Source: Jiella soli
GTDB lineage: Bacteria > Pseudomonadota > Alphaproteobacteria > Rhizobiales > Rhizobiaceae
NCBI RefSeq assembly: GCF_020615385.1
Contig: NZ_JAJAVB010000015.1
Coordinates: 15,047 to 79,046 of the forward strand
Reading direction: 5' to 3'
DNA length: 64,000 bases
Positions 28,131-37,284 of this stretch are shown here, piece after piece. A program made the translations under genes and the position numbers. The notes under the pieces are model-generated. The model was given only the letters and a program-made list of their open reading frames with translations. It did no database searches and was not told the DNA's origin. Each line of letters opens with the position of its first letter. Within the stretch, counting starts at the first letter, position 1.

Positions 28131-28556
28131 GCTGAGACCCTCTTTCGTTCCCCCGCGTTTGCCCATCGCCCGCGGTTCGTCATGCGTCCGGCCTATTCGC
28201 AGAGATCGCAGCGGGCAAGCTCCGGCGCTGCACATATGCCCTCAAAGGCGAAGGGCGATACGACAAAGCGCACAAGAACGGCAGATGGGGAAAGACGGTC
28301 CGTCGACCGCAGCCCCTTCTCCCGAACCGGGCGCACGCCGCCCAATCCCGGCATGCTGCGGACATGAAGGTGCTGGACGGCGCTTTCAGAAATTTCGGCC
28401 ACGACCATCTGTCGCACGCCGCCGCCGCCGCCGCCGAGAGCACGCGCCCCAAACCCATCGGCGCCGCAAACGAAGAAGGGCGGCCTCTCGACCGCCCTTT
28501 CTTTCCGTTCGACAGGCGCACCGGAACCGGTGCGGTCTTCAGGCAATGCACCGGGA
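28131..28556. other. 426-bp intergenic stretch
   Basis: This gap lies between the gor start and the end of the DUF2059 gene. It holds the DUF2059 terminator at 28470-28505, a run of six GCC triplets at 28418-28435, and presumably the gor promoter. Frames on either strand give only Arg/Pro/Gly-rich sequence and I see no gene. Confidence 0.45.
28470..28505 (-). terminator. Terminator of the DUF2059 gene
   Basis: On the minus strand an 8-bp perfect stem (AAGGGCGG / CCGCCCTT, 28499-28476) closes an 8-base loop and is followed by CTTCGTTT. It lies 57 bp beyond the DUF2059 stop codon. Confidence 0.75.
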
Positions 28557-29117
28557 TTACTGGGCCGCCGTCGCCGGGGCCGCTCCGGACGCCGGCGCGG
28601 CAGTCGCCGAGCCCGCCTTGCCTGCGATCTTCTGCACCCCGTCTATCGACGCCTTCCGGAGATCGCGAACGATCCCGTTGCTCCACACATCCGCGGCCTT
28701 CAGCATCTCGCGCGTGGCCACCGGCCCCAACTTCAGGAGCTTCTTGCCGGTCTCGGAATTGTAGAAATTGGCAATCTCGGTCAGTTCCTGCTCCGTGAAG
28801 AGCTTGGCATAGACGCGGGCGACCTCGGTTTCGAGGTCCCCCCGGCGCGGCGCCAGCGCCAGCGCCGCATCGTCGACCATGTCCGAGATTTCCTGCTGCT
28901 TGTCCGGATTGTTGACGATCAGATCCGCCTTAATTTGCGTCGCCGCATTGGGCAGGATCTCGTCGAACTGGTCGGTCGCGTGGATCGCCGTGACGGCCGA
29001 GCGCGCGGCTTCGAGATGCGAGTCCGTGATGTCCTGCGCCAGAGCCTTCGCCGGGACCAGGAACAGAAGGGCGGCGGAAATGACGAGACCTCGGCGCGCC
29101 AGTTCGCTGAAGATCAT
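28557..29117 (-). CDS. Exported DUF2059 protein
   Basis: This 186-residue protein has a clear signal peptide (LVISAALLFLVPAKALAQ, cut near residue 27). A helical domain follows with the DUF2059 pattern ending in VYAKLFTEQELTEIANFYNSETGKKLL split over residues of about 108-135, a pattern seen in many alphaproteobacterial periplasmic proteins. The tail is Ala/Pro rich. No biochemical role is established for the family. It is followed on the same strand by a hairpin terminator and preceded by rpiA 105 bp upstream, so it may be the last gene of an rpiA transcript. Confidence 0.83.
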   Translation of the reverse strand: MIFSELARRGLVISAALLFLVPAKALAQDITDSHLEAARSAVTAIHATDQFDEILPNAATQIKADLIVNNPDKQQEISDMVDDAALALAPRRGDLETEVARVYAKLFTEQELTEIANFYNSETGKKLLKLGPVATREMLKAADVWSNGIVRDLRKASIDGVQKIAGKAGSATAAPASGAAPATAAQ

Positions 29118-29222
29118 GGGGATTGTCTCTCCGTTCGGTTTCGCCGGTCAACCGGATCGGCCGGCTTCGGCGCGTCGTTAAGAAATTTTGGTGCGCTCCG
29201 ACAAGCCCGGCCCTTCGCCGGG

Positions 29223-29930
29223 TCAACCGGCAGCGGGACGCTGCAGCGTCTTGATCCCGGTGTCGGAAGCAAGGATCACCTCGCTCGCCAAGCCCAGGAA
29301 AAGACCGTGTTCGACCACGCCGGGAACGGAATGAAGCGCCCGCGAGAGGGCTTCTGGCTCGGGAATGCGGCCAAAAGATGCGTCCAGGATGAGGTGCCCG
29401 CTATCGGTGATGAAGGGGCTTTCCCCGTTCCGCCGCAGGATGATGTCGCCTTCGAGGCCAATTCCGGCAGCCACCTCGCGAATGGCGAGGTAAGTTGCCA
29501 CCATGCCGAAGCCGTTGATCTCGATGGGCAGCGGGAAGGCACCGAGTACCTCGACCTTCTTGCTCTCGTCGACGATCACGAGGAGCCGGTCCGAGGCTGC
29601 CGCAACGATCTTCTCGCGCAACAGCGCGCCGCCACCGCCCTTGATCAGCCGCAGCTGCGAATCGACCTCGTCGGCCCCGTCGACGGTAAGATCGAGATGC
29701 GGCAGCGCCTCGAGCGACGTCGTGGGAACCTTAAGCTCGCGGCAGAGCGCCTCGGTCCGTTCAGAGGTGGTGACACCCATGACCTTCAGCCCGCCGCGCA
29801 CCCGCTCGGCGAGCGCATGCACGAAGGCTTCCGCCGTGGAGCCCGTACCGATGCCGAGACGCATGCCCTCCTCGACCCGGGCCGCGGCCGCCTCGCCCGC
29901 CATCCTCTTCAACGCCGCCGCGTCCGCCAT
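29223..29930 (-). CDS. rpiA: Ribose-5-phosphate isomerase A
   Basis: This 235-residue enzyme interconverts ribose 5-phosphate and ribulose 5-phosphate in the pentose phosphate pathway. Type A signatures are all present: [47 protein letters not shown] with the catalytic Glu, and [14 protein letters not shown]. The ATG at 29930 is preceded by GGAGG at the right distance; the longer frame upstream would read through the wrbA terminator. It stands between wrbA and the DUF2059 gene on the minus strand. Confidence 0.96.
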   Translation of the reverse strand: MADAAALKRMAGEAAAARVEEGMRLGIGTGSTAEAFVHALAERVRGGLKVMGVTTSERTEALCRELKVPTTSLEALPHLDLTVDGADEVDSQLRLIKGGGGALLREKIVAAASDRLLVIVDESKKVEVLGAFPLPIEINGFGMVATYLAIREVAAGIGLEGDIILRRNGESPFITDSGHLILDASFGRIPEPEALSRALHSVPGVVEHGLFLGLASEVILASDTGIKTLQRPAAG

Positions 29931-30023
29931 GCGATCCTCCCGCTGTCTTTCGTACGGGTCTATCAGGCTCGTCCCGAAATCGATAGGGACGAAGCCGCCG
30001 CCGCGCCTGGGGCCTCGAGAGAA

Positions 30024-30060
30024 CGAAAAAAGGCCGCTTCGCCGGAGCAAAGCGGCCTTA
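30024..30060 (-). terminator. Rho-independent terminator of wrbA
   Basis: On the minus strand a 10-bp stem AAGGCCGCTT / AAGCGGCCTT (30059-30030) with a G/C-rich loop runs into six T residues. It lies 68 bp beyond the wrbA stop and separates wrbA from rpiA. Confidence 0.88.
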
Positions 30061-30127
30061 ACATCCGTTCGCCCGCCCTTTGCGGCCGTTTATCGGTAGA
30101 ACGGCGGCAGGCGAGCCGGCCCTTCGA

Positions 30128-30727
30128 TCAGCCGGCGACCTTGGCAGCGATCTCCGCGATGTGCTTGCCTTGGAACCTTGCGCCGTCGAGCTCGATCTGG
30201 CTCGGCATGCGCGATCCGTCGCCCTTGGCGATCGTCGTCGCGCCATAAGGCGAGCCGCCGACGATCTCGTCCGTATTCATCTGGCCGGCGAAGGCATAGG
30301 GCAGGCCGACGACCATCAGGCCGTGATGCAGAAGCGTCTTGTGGGCCGAGAGCAGCGTCGCCTCGTTGCCGCCGTGCTGGGTCGCGGACGAGGCGAAGGC
30401 GCCTCCGACCTTGCCGACCAGCGCACCCGTCGCCCAGAGCGGCCCGGTGCGGTCCCAGAAGGCCTGCATCTGCGAGCACATGTTGCCGTAGCGGGTCGGC
30501 ACGCCGATGATGATGGCGTCGTAGTTCGGCAGTTCCATCGGATCGCAGACAGGATAGGGATGATCCGTCTTGAAGTGCGCCGCCTCGATCACCTCCTGGG
30601 GAGCGGTCTCGGGCACGCGCTTGATGTCGACGCTGGCTCCGCCGCTCTCCGCGCCTTCCGCCATGGCCTTCGCCATCGTCTCGATGTGTCCGTAGCTCGA
30701 ATAGTAGAGGACCAGGACTCTCGCCAT
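30128..30727 (-). CDS. wrbA: NAD(P)H:quinone oxidoreductase, WrbA type
   Basis: This 199-residue flavodoxin-like enzyme reduces quinones by two electrons, protecting against redox cycling. FMN-binding loops appear as [15 protein letters not shown] at the N-terminus, [18 protein letters not shown] near residue 75 and [16 protein letters not shown] near residue 112. The length equals E. coli WrbA. The ATG at 30727 follows an AGGA site; the extra upstream frame is not supported. It is divergent from a CinA-like gene and has its own terminator. Confidence 0.95.
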   Translation of the reverse strand: MARVLVLYYSSYGHIETMAKAMAEGAESGGASVDIKRVPETAPQEVIEAAHFKTDHPYPVCDPMELPNYDAIIIGVPTRYGNMCSQMQAFWDRTGPLWATGALVGKVGGAFASSATQHGGNEATLLSAHKTLLHHGLMVVGLPYAFAGQMNTDEIVGGSPYGATTIAKGDGSRMPSQIELDGARFQGKHIAEIAAKVAG

Positions 30728-30933
30728 TCCGATGCTTCCTTCTTGCTGGATCTGATTGTCACGGCTGGATGCCGGGCTCTGCAGATACAGGATGAAGCGA
30801 TGGGCGGCTTGAAGGTTTCGCGTGACGCTCCGTCGCTGCATGCGAGACGGTGCTCACATTCGGCAACGGAACGAAGGCTTGCATTCGCCCCGAGCCTGTC
30901 ACTTATGACGGAAAACGACAGCTGGAGTCTTGG

Positions 30934-31686
30934 ATGTCACAGGGTCTTCCTGCCACGGCCGCAATGCTCGCCATCGGCGACGAGCTGCTTTCGGGCCGCA
31001 CCAAGGATCGCAATATCGGGCATCTCGCCGAGGTGCTGACGATGGCGGGGATCGACCTGAAGGAGGTCCGCATCGTCGGCGACGAACCGCACATCATCGC
31101 CGACACGCTGAACACGCTTCGCCGCCAGTACGACTACGTCTTCACCTCCGGCGGCATCGGGCCGACCCATGACGACATCACCGCCGATGCGGTCGCTGCC
31201 GCCTTCGCCCTGCCAATCGACGAGCATCCCGAGGCGGTCGCGCTTCTGTCGGATCATTACGCGCGACGGGAGATGCCGTTCACCGAGGCTCGCCGCCGCA
31301 TGACCCGCACGCCGAAGGGCGCCGCACTGATCGACAATCCGGTCTCCGTCGCTCCCGGCTTCCGCATCGAAAACGTCTTCGTCATGGCCGGCGTCCCCGA
31401 CGTCTTCAAGGCCATGCTCGGGAAGGTGGTCGAGGGATTGCCGCAGGGCCGCGCGGTGCAAAGCGTCGCCATCCCCTGCCCCTATGGCGAAGGCGACATC
31501 GGCGACCCGCTGCGCGAACTCGCCAAGCGGCACGAGGGCGTCGTCATCGGCTCCTATCCGAAGTTCGACGGAAAGCACTATTCGACCGAGATCGTCCTGC
31601 GCGCCCGCGACGATGCCGCGCTGGGCGAAGCCGCGAAGGATGTCCGGCGGATGCTGGCCGAGATGGATGACACAAAGCGGGTCTGA
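30934..31686 (+). CDS. CinA-like molybdopterin-binding domain protein
   Basis: This 250-residue protein consists of the MoCF-biosynthesis/CinA N-terminal domain only, with MLAIGDELLSGRTKDRN, FTSGGIGPTHDDITADAVA and NPVSVAPGFRIENVFVMAGVP. The C-terminal deamidase domain of full CinA is absent. Stand-alone proteins of this kind are common in Rhizobiales and are annotated as competence/damage-inducible protein A, though their reaction is unproven; related proteins act on nucleotide pyrophosphates. GGAG at 30923-30926 supports the ATG at 30934. It is divergent from wrbA. Confidence 0.88.
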   Translation: MSQGLPATAAMLAIGDELLSGRTKDRNIGHLAEVLTMAGIDLKEVRIVGDEPHIIADTLNTLRRQYDYVFTSGGIGPTHDDITADAVAAAFALPIDEHPEAVALLSDHYARREMPFTEARRRMTRTPKGAALIDNPVSVAPGFRIENVFVMAGVPDVFKAMLGKVVEGLPQGRAVQSVAIPCPYGEGDIGDPLRELAKRHEGVVIGSYPKFDGKHYSTEIVLRARDDAALGEAAKDVRRMLAEMDDTKRV

Positions 31687-31889
31687 GGGTGGTCGAGAGG
31701 CGAGCGTGCGTGGCGCTGAGCCGGCTTCGCTCCTCCGAACCTCTGTTGGTTGCCGCATCGGGTTTTGCCGAGAATCGGGTCCAGCTTTTCGGTCGGTGCT
31801 CTCGCACGACCGCCGCCTCGCGTGGGAGGAGGACCATCGGAGAGCGCCGCCCTCGCCGGCTCCGCCCGCGAGGAGCACACCTCCCAGGC

Positions 31890-32501
31890 TCAGCGCACCT
31901 GGTCGAGCAGGCGCTTGCATTCCAGAAGTTCGAGCACGACGGCGTCGAGCGCCTCGACGCTCTCGCGCGGCAGCACGATGCGACCGTCGGTCGGCCGCTC
32001 GCGATCCCGGCGCAGGAAGCCGACCAGCGAATGCGGGCGCTCGCGGCCTGCCGCATCAGACTCCAGTTCCGCCGCCGCTGCCACCGGCGGCAACGCCTCA
32101 GGTTCCGGCGAGATGATGTCGAGATCGTCGACATGTGCCGGCATGGCGGCCTCGACCGCGGGACGCTCGTCCTCCTCGCCGCTCGGCACGGGCCCCTGCG
32201 CCTGTAGCGTCTCGAGCCCGACAAGATCGCCAGAGCCGATCGCGACGACGAACCGGCTGCCGTTCTCCTTCAGGATGCGCTGCACGCCTTTGATGGTGAA
32301 GCCTTTGACGTAGAGAAGGTAGCGGATACCGCGCAGGAGTTCGACGTCGTCCGGCCGATAGTAACGCCGGCCCCCGCCGCGCTTCAGCGGCCGGATTTGC
32401 GCAAACCGCGATTCCCAGAACCGCAGGACGTGCTGCGGCAGGTCGAGTTCGTCGGCCACCTCGCTGATCGTGCGAAAGGCGTCGTCGCTCTTGTCGGACA
32501 T
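31890..32501 (-). CDS. MerR-family transcriptional regulator
   Basis: This 203-residue regulator has an N-terminal MerR winged helix: [25 protein letters not shown], then [20 protein letters not shown] and a dimerisation helix start [13 protein letters not shown]. The C-terminal half is acidic and variable, with no conserved cysteines, so it is not a metal-sensing MerR. This gene directly after ihfA is a regular feature of alphaproteobacterial genomes (a CdnL-independent MerR of unknown ligand). It lies 40 bp downstream of ihfA and is probably co-transcribed with fabH-ihfA. Confidence 0.9.
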   Translation of the reverse strand: MSDKSDDAFRTISEVADELDLPQHVLRFWESRFAQIRPLKRGGGRRYYRPDDVELLRGIRYLLYVKGFTIKGVQRILKENGSRFVVAIGSGDLVGLETLQAQGPVPSGEEDERPAVEAAMPAHVDDLDIISPEPEALPPVAAAAELESDAAGRERPHSLVGFLRRDRERPTDGRIVLPRESVEALDAVVLELLECKRLLDQVR

Positions 32502-32541
32502 GCCGGGATTTTCCGTCTGCTGTCGCCGCCCCGGGGCGCCG

Positions 32542-32889
32542 CTATTCGGCCGCCTTCAGCATTTCCATCTCGGGCTCCGGGCTGCGGCGCTGCGAATGGG
32601 CGTCGAGGATCCGATCCTTCAGGACGTTGGACGGCTTGAACACGGCCACGCGTCGCGGCGAGATCGGCACTTCCTCACCCGTCTTCGGGTTGCGGCCGAC
32701 GCGCTCGTTCTTCTCGCGAACCAGGAAGGAACCGAAGGAAGAAATCTTGACGGATTCGCCGCTCGCGATCGTGCCGCAGATCTCCTCCAGCACCATCTCC
32801 ACCAGCTGTGCCGATTCCGTCCGGGACAATCCGATCCTGCGAAACACCGCTTCGGCAAGATCAGCCCGTGTCAGCGTCTTGTCTCCCAT
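32542..32889 (-). CDS. ihfA: Integration host factor subunit alpha
   Basis: This 115-residue DNA-bending protein forms a heterodimer with IhfB. It starts [20 protein letters not shown], has the beta-arm core [20 protein letters not shown] and the intercalating-proline arm [20 protein letters not shown] 20-residue C-terminal extension ending in MEMLKAAE is typical of Rhizobiales. It lies 103 bp after fabH, and an inverted repeat lies in that gap, perhaps allowing separate control. Confidence 0.95.
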   Translation of the reverse strand: MGDKTLTRADLAEAVFRRIGLSRTESAQLVEMVLEEICGTIASGESVKISSFGSFLVREKNERVGRNPKTGEEVPISPRRVAVFKPSNVLKDRILDAHSQRRSPEPEMEMLKAAE

Positions 32890-32977
32890 CCGTGTCCCCT
32901 AATGCTGTGGAAGACCGCACCGCACTTGATCGGTGCGGAACCTCAGATATTTCCGCACTCTAGCGAAAACGTCATCT

Positions 32978-32993
32978 GAATCAAGGTTGATTC
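32978..32993. promoter_or_regulatory. Inverted repeat between fabH and ihfA
   Basis: GAATCAA and TTGATTC form a perfect 7-bp inverted repeat around GG, ending on the last base of the fabH stop codon and about 90 bp upstream of ihfA. It could be an operator or a weak hairpin; AATCAA resembles part of the IHF site, but the TTR half at the right spacing is missing. Confidence 0.35.
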
Positions 32994-33973
32994 TACCAGC
33001 GGATCAGGCAGGCTCCCCAGGTAAATCCGCCGCCCATCGCTTCCAGGAGGACGAGGTCGCCACGCTTGATGCGCCCGTCGGAAACCGCCGCATCGAGCGC
33101 CAACGGAATCGACGCCGCGGAGGTGTTGCCGTGGCGGTCCACGGTGATCACCACCTTCTCCGGCGCAATGCCCAGCTTCTTGGCCGACGCGTCGATGATG
33201 CGGCGGTTTGCCTGATGCGGAACGAACCAGTCGATCTCGTCCGGACCAACATTCGCGGCTTCGAACGAAGCCTCGATGACGTCGGTAATCATTCCCACGG
33301 CATGCTTGAATACCTCGCGGCCCTGCATCCGCAGGTGACCGACGGTGCCGGTGGTCGAGGGTCCGCCATCGACATAGAGCTTTTCGCAGTGCGCGCCGTC
33401 GGAGCGCAGCCGCGAAACGATAATGCCGCGCCCGTCCTCGGTCTCCCCCCCGCTGTGCGCCTCGAGCACTACCGCGCCGGCGCCGTCGCCGAACAGAACG
33501 CAGGTCGTGCGGTCCTGCCAGTCGAGCAGCCGGGAGAAGGTCTCCGCGCCGATGACCAGAGCCCGCCGGGCCATGCCGGACTTCAGGTAGAGGTCGGCAG
33601 TCGTCAGCGCGTAGACGAAGCCGGAACAGACCGCCTGAACGTCGAAGGCGAAGCCGTGGGAGATTCCGAGCGCCGCCTGGACCTGCACGGCGGAGGCGGG
33701 AAACGTATTGTCCGGCGTCGCGGTGGCGAGGACGATCAGGTCGATGTCGGCCGGCTCCAGCCCGGCCGCGGAAAGCGCGCGGCGCGCCGCCTCCTCCGCG
33801 AGCGAGACCGTCGTCTCTCCGTCTCCGGCGATGTGGCGCGAGGCGATCCCCGTGCGCTGCCTGATCCATTCGTCGGAGGTCTCGACGATGCCCTCGAAGT
33901 CCTGGTTGCGCATGACGCGCTTGGGAAGCACCGACCCGGTTCCGACGACGACGGACCTCACTTTCTCATTCAT
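32993..33973 (-). CDS. fabH: 3-oxoacyl-ACP synthase III
   Basis: This 326-residue enzyme starts fatty acid synthesis by condensing an acyl-CoA with malonyl-ACP. The Cys-His-Asn triad is visible as [21 protein letters not shown] and [14 protein letters not shown]. It starts [17 protein letters not shown]; the ATG at 33973 overlaps the plsX stop codon in an ATGA arrangement. The order plsX-fabH-ihfA-merR is the conserved alphaproteobacterial lipid gene cluster. Confidence 0.96.
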   Translation of the reverse strand: MNEKVRSVVVGTGSVLPKRVMRNQDFEGIVETSDEWIRQRTGIASRHIAGDGETTVSLAEEAARRALSAAGLEPADIDLIVLATATPDNTFPASAVQVQAALGISHGFAFDVQAVCSGFVYALTTADLYLKSGMARRALVIGAETFSRLLDWQDRTTCVLFGDGAGAVVLEAHSGGETEDGRGIIVSRLRSDGAHCEKLYVDGGPSTTGTVGHLRMQGREVFKHAVGMITDVIEASFEAANVGPDEIDWFVPHQANRRIIDASAKKLGIAPEKVVITVDRHGNTSAASIPLALDAAVSDGRIKRGDLVLLEAMGGGFTWGACLIRW

Positions 33974-35043
33974 GGAATACTGCTTTCGGAACTTTCGGTC
34001 GCTTCGCCGGTCACCCGGCCATGGAAGCTGGCGAGATCGGCGGCAATCTCCTCGCGCAGCCGGGTTCGCGCCATCGTGTGAGCCAAGTCGATCGCGGCGG
34101 CGATGCCCTCGGCGTCGGTGCCGCCATGGCTCTTGATGACGATGCCGTTGAGGCCGAGGAAGACGCCGCCATTCACCTTGCGCGGGTCCATCTTGTCCCG
34201 CAAGCGGTCGAAGGCGCTCTTGGCAAGAAAATAGCCGATCTTCGCCAGAAGGGTCCGCGTCATGGCAGCCCGAAGATATGCGGCGATCTGCCTGGCCGTG
34301 CCCTCCGCCGTCTTCAGCGCGATATTGCCGGTGAAGCCTTCCGTGACGACCACGTCGACCCTTCCCTGGCCCAGATCGTCGCCCTCGACAAAGCCGTGAT
34401 AGTCGATCCGCGGTGGCGGCTGTTCCTTGAGGAAGCGGCCGGCCTCGCGGATCTCGTCCTGGCCCTTGACCTCCTCGACTCCGATGTTGAGCAGGCCGAC
34501 GGTCGGCCGCTCCAGGCCGAACAACGCCCTGGCCATGGCGCCGCCCATCAGTGCGAACTCGATCAACTGCTGTGCGTCGGCTCCGATCGTCGCGCCGACA
34601 TCGAGAACGATGCTCTCGCCCTTGAGGGTCGGCCAGATCGCCGCGATCGCCGGACGCTCGATATCGGCCATGGTCCTGAGACAGAACTTCGCCATGGCCA
34701 TGAGTGCGCCGGTATTGCCGGCCGAGACGCAGACATCGGCCTCGCCGGTCTTGACTGCCTCGATCGCACGCCACATCGACGATTTGTGCCGGCCCTGCCG
34801 CAGCGCCTGCGAGGGCTTGTCGTCCATGCGGACGGAGATCTCGCAGTGATGGAAGACGGAGACCTTCTTCAGCTCCGGATATCGCTCCAGCACCGGGAGC
34901 GTCGCCTCCGAAACGCCGAAGATCACGTAACGGGTGTCCGGACGGCGCTCCAGCGCGATCGCCGCGCCTGCGAGGACCACCGCCGGACCATGATCGCCGC
35001 CCATCGCGTCCAGCGAAATCGTGATGCCGGATTGAGAATTCAA
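33970..35043 (-). CDS. plsX: Phosphate acyltransferase PlsX
   Basis: This 357-residue enzyme makes acyl-phosphate from acyl-ACP for phospholipid synthesis. It shows [19 protein letters not shown] at the start, [51 protein letters not shown] and the C-terminal [18 protein letters not shown]. It is coupled to fabH by a four-base overlap. The DUF177 gene lies 248 bp upstream; rpmF, found between them in many bacteria, is absent. Confidence 0.96.
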   Translation of the reverse strand: MNSQSGITISLDAMGGDHGPAVVLAGAAIALERRPDTRYVIFGVSEATLPVLERYPELKKVSVFHHCEISVRMDDKPSQALRQGRHKSSMWRAIEAVKTGEADVCVSAGNTGALMAMAKFCLRTMADIERPAIAAIWPTLKGESIVLDVGATIGADAQQLIEFALMGGAMARALFGLERPTVGLLNIGVEEVKGQDEIREAGRFLKEQPPPRIDYHGFVEGDDLGQGRVDVVVTEGFTGNIALKTAEGTARQIAAYLRAAMTRTLLAKIGYFLAKSAFDRLRDKMDPRKVNGGVFLGLNGIVIKSHGGTDAEGIAAAIDLAHTMARTRLREEIAADLASFHGRVTGEATESSESSIP

Positions 35044-35291
35044 AGCACTCTCGCTTTCCTTCGCCGCATCACTCTAGCGGGACGAATTCGACATTCCGGT
35101 CCCGGTGGGTACGGGAAGCCGCTCAAACGTCAACTTCAAATTCTCCAGCAGGTTCATCGGCGCGCGGTCGAACACAAGGATCCGACGCCTGCCGGTCTTC
35201 ATGAAGATGGGATGGGGTCTCGATATCGGACCATCGGATCGCGGCCGGAAAATACCCGTTTGCGCGAGAACGGCAACCGGCCAAGTGAGCA
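35044..35291. other. Gap between DUF177 and plsX with a coupled short open frame
   Basis: On the minus strand an open frame of 72 codons runs from 35292 to 35074, and its ATG overlaps the DUF177 stop (TGATG). Its predicted product has no signal, membrane segment or known family, so I do not call it a gene. In other bacteria rpmF occupies this place, but the sequence shows no L32 motif. The gap probably holds a plsX promoter. Confidence 0.35.
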
Positions 35292-35861
35292 TCAGTCCTC
35301 GTCCGGTGACGGTTTCGGCGAAAGCTTGGCCAGAACCTCGAAGGGTGAGGGTTCCTTCTCCTGCGGAGCAGGATCGGTATCGACCGCACCAAATCGTTCA
35401 CCGGCCTTGCGCGGGTAAGGATCGAGCGCCAGGGCCACGGCTTCCGCGACATAGGCGCCGAGGTCGAGCCGGTCCCCGGAAAACAGCTCCGGCGGATCCT
35501 CGCCTTCCGGATCGATGTGGAGCTCCTGCTCTTCCGGCGCGGCGATCCGCGCGAGCTTCGATCCTTCCGGAACGAACGTCTGAGCAAACGGCTCGTCGAT
35601 CCGCTGAGCGACCGGTTCGAGGCTGACGACGCTTTTCTGAAGAATTCCCGCGCCTATGCGGCCGCCGATTCGCACACCGTCTCCCCGCCAGGGAAAGGCC
35701 CTGAGATCGACCGTCAGCTCCGTCACTTCGAGAACGCCGAGTTGCCGCGCCAGCCACTCGCGCTCGCGCTCGCCGGCAGCGAACTCGATCGGGAATCCGG
35801 CCCGGGGCAATCGGACGGTGGAAATCTCCAGGCGAAGGGCGCTGATCGGCATCTGTGTCAT
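35292..35861 (-). CDS. YceD/DUF177 family protein
   Basis: This 189-residue protein matches the DUF177/YceD family in place and form: an N-terminal strand-rich region (TVRLPRAGFPIEFAAGERER), the central RIGAGILQKSVVSLEPVAQRI and an acidic late segment with RLDLGAYVAEAVALALDPYPRK. The family is linked to 23S rRNA accumulation in plants and bacteria and sits upstream of rpmF/plsX. Here it overlaps the end of the cytochrome bc1 chaperone gene by four bases (ATGA), so the two are co-translated. The Cys pair seen in some homologues is absent. Confidence 0.87.
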   Translation of the reverse strand: MTQMPISALRLEISTVRLPRAGFPIEFAAGEREREWLARQLGVLEVTELTVDLRAFPWRGDGVRIGGRIGAGILQKSVVSLEPVAQRIDEPFAQTFVPEGSKLARIAAPEEQELHIDPEGEDPPELFSGDRLDLGAYVAEAVALALDPYPRKAGERFGAVDTDPAPQEKEPSPFEVLAKLSPKPSPDED

Positions 35862-36391
35862 GAGGCAATCTCCGCCTCGAGGCGGCCTTGTAGAATGGCG
35901 TCGGCTGGAATAGCGCGGAAGCGCTCTTCCACCGCCCTCATGTAGGTCGCGAGCCGGCGCGATTCATCCTCGCCGCCGGGAGCTTCGATCGCGCGCCCCC
36001 GCAACGCCTCGGCGAGCGCTGCCTCGGGCGCGGCGCCATCCCCCAAGGCCGCGTCGTAGGCGGCGACCCGCTCGTAGAAGACGCCCGTCAATCCGCGCAT
36101 GCGCTTCGGCACCGACTGATCGCCGATCCCGATCTCGCGGATACTGTCTTCGACGTCGGAGATGAACCGGTCCACGATGTCTTGTGCCAGCGGCGCGAGT
36201 GCCGGATCGATCCGGCAGCGCCTCAGGAACAGATGGACGTGGATCGACAGGGCCTCGAAGCGGCCGGAAAACGTATCCGCGATACCCAAATCGCCATAAA
36301 GGTCCGGCCGCCTCGTCAACGTGACGAGCGTTTCGTAGAGGCGGGCGACGATCACGCGGTTGCGGCGGCGGGTGCGCCAGCTCTCAAGCAT
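35858..36391 (-). CDS. Ubiquinol-cytochrome c chaperone family protein
   Basis: This 177-residue protein belongs to the CBP3/UQCC1-like family that in mitochondria helps assemble cytochrome b of the bc1 complex. The core ALSIHVHLFLRRCRIDP, then AQDIVDRFISDVEDSIREIGIGD and VPKRMRGLTGVFYERV, is highly typical. The chosen ATG at 36391 begins MLESWRTRRRNR; a longer upstream frame overlaps the bamE promoter region and is unlikely. It heads the DUF177-plsX-fabH cluster and is divergent from bamE. Confidence 0.9.
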   Translation of the reverse strand: MLESWRTRRRNRVIVARLYETLVTLTRRPDLYGDLGIADTFSGRFEALSIHVHLFLRRCRIDPALAPLAQDIVDRFISDVEDSIREIGIGDQSVPKRMRGLTGVFYERVAAYDAALGDGAAPEAALAEALRGRAIEAPGGEDESRRLATYMRAVEERFRAIPADAILQGRLEAEIAS

Positions 36392-36595
36392 TCCAAAGCC
36401 CGGGTCAGTGGCGGATTGTGCGGGCCGTGCCACAGGCCGGACGCGATTGCAACGGCGCAAAAGGTGGATTACCAAAGCGCCGGCGGCGCTCGACCGCCTG
36501 AGCGGCCGCCATTCTCGGTGCCGCGCCATGAATTGGGCACAGGTTCGCGACAGAACGGTTGCGGACGAAACCTGTCCGGGGGAACAGCCAGCGTG

Positions 36596-37057
36596 ATGCA
36601 CAGTATGATCAGGGCGCGGTCGATCGTGTTCGGAGCAGCCATGGCGGGACTCGTGATCCTGCCCGCCTGCTCCACCAGCCAGGTCCTCAACCAGGGCTAT
36701 GTCGTCGACGAGAAGTCGCTCGAGCTCGTTCCGGTGGGATCGAGCCGGGATCAGGTTCTGCTGGCGCTGGGCTCGCCTTCGACGACCGCGACCTTCGACA
36801 ATGAGGTGTTCTACTACATCTCGCAGAAGCGGGTTCGGCCGGTCGCCTTCATGGAGCCGCATCTCGTCGACCAGCGCGTGCTAGCGATCTATTTCGACAA
36901 GGACGGAAAGGTCGCCCGGATCGCCAATTACGGCATGCAGGACGGCCGGCTCTTCGACTTCATCTCGCGGACAACGCCGACCGGCGGCAAGGATGCCTCC
37001 TTCCTCGGCCAGGTGCTGAGCGACACCGTCTCCGCCGCACCGGGTCCGCGCCTCTAA
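36596..37057 (+). CDS. bamE: Outer membrane assembly lipoprotein BamE
   Basis: This 153-residue lipoprotein is a small subunit of the BAM complex that inserts beta-barrels into the outer membrane. The signal ends in a lipobox (AGLVILPAC, Cys24 from the first ATG). The mature domain has the BamE/SmpA pattern GYVVDEKSLELVPVGSSRDQVLLALGSP split over residues 33-60, with TTATFDNEVFYYISQKR. A second ATG three codons on (36605) is an equal start candidate. It is divergent from the bc1 chaperone gene, as in other Rhizobiales, and followed by a bidirectional terminator. Confidence 0.93.
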   Translation: MHSMIRARSIVFGAAMAGLVILPACSTSQVLNQGYVVDEKSLELVPVGSSRDQVLLALGSPSTTATFDNEVFYYISQKRVRPVAFMEPHLVDQRVLAIYFDKDGKVARIANYGMQDGRLFDFISRTTPTGGKDASFLGQVLSDTVSAAPGPRL

Positions 37058-37212
37058 GGCAGGATGGATTCGAGCGGGATCGACATTCCGCTCTCCGTCT
37101 CCGCTGAAACAGGATGTCTTCGTGGGACCGGTTCCCACGCCTGTACATCATGATCCGACGGAACCGATACCCGTCATCGTCGGCCGGAGATCCGGCCGGC
37201 AGAGGATAGAAG

Positions 37213-37247
37213 AAGGCCCCGCGAGCGCCAGCTCGCGGGGCCTTTCC
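37213..37247. terminator. Bidirectional terminator between bamE and hppA
   Basis: A perfect 12-bp stem (GGCCCCGCGAGC / GCTCGCGGGGCC, 37215-37226 and 37231-37242) with a four-base loop is followed by TTT on the plus strand and by TTCTTCT on the minus strand. It serves the convergent bamE and hppA genes. Confidence 0.88.
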
Positions 37248-37284
37248 GTTGGTTGCGATGGCGCCGCCCGTGGCGGCGCCGGAC

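Noticed and set aside
28418-28435. Six-copy GCC microsatellite
   Set aside because: It is short, non-coding and expected by chance in GC-rich DNA.
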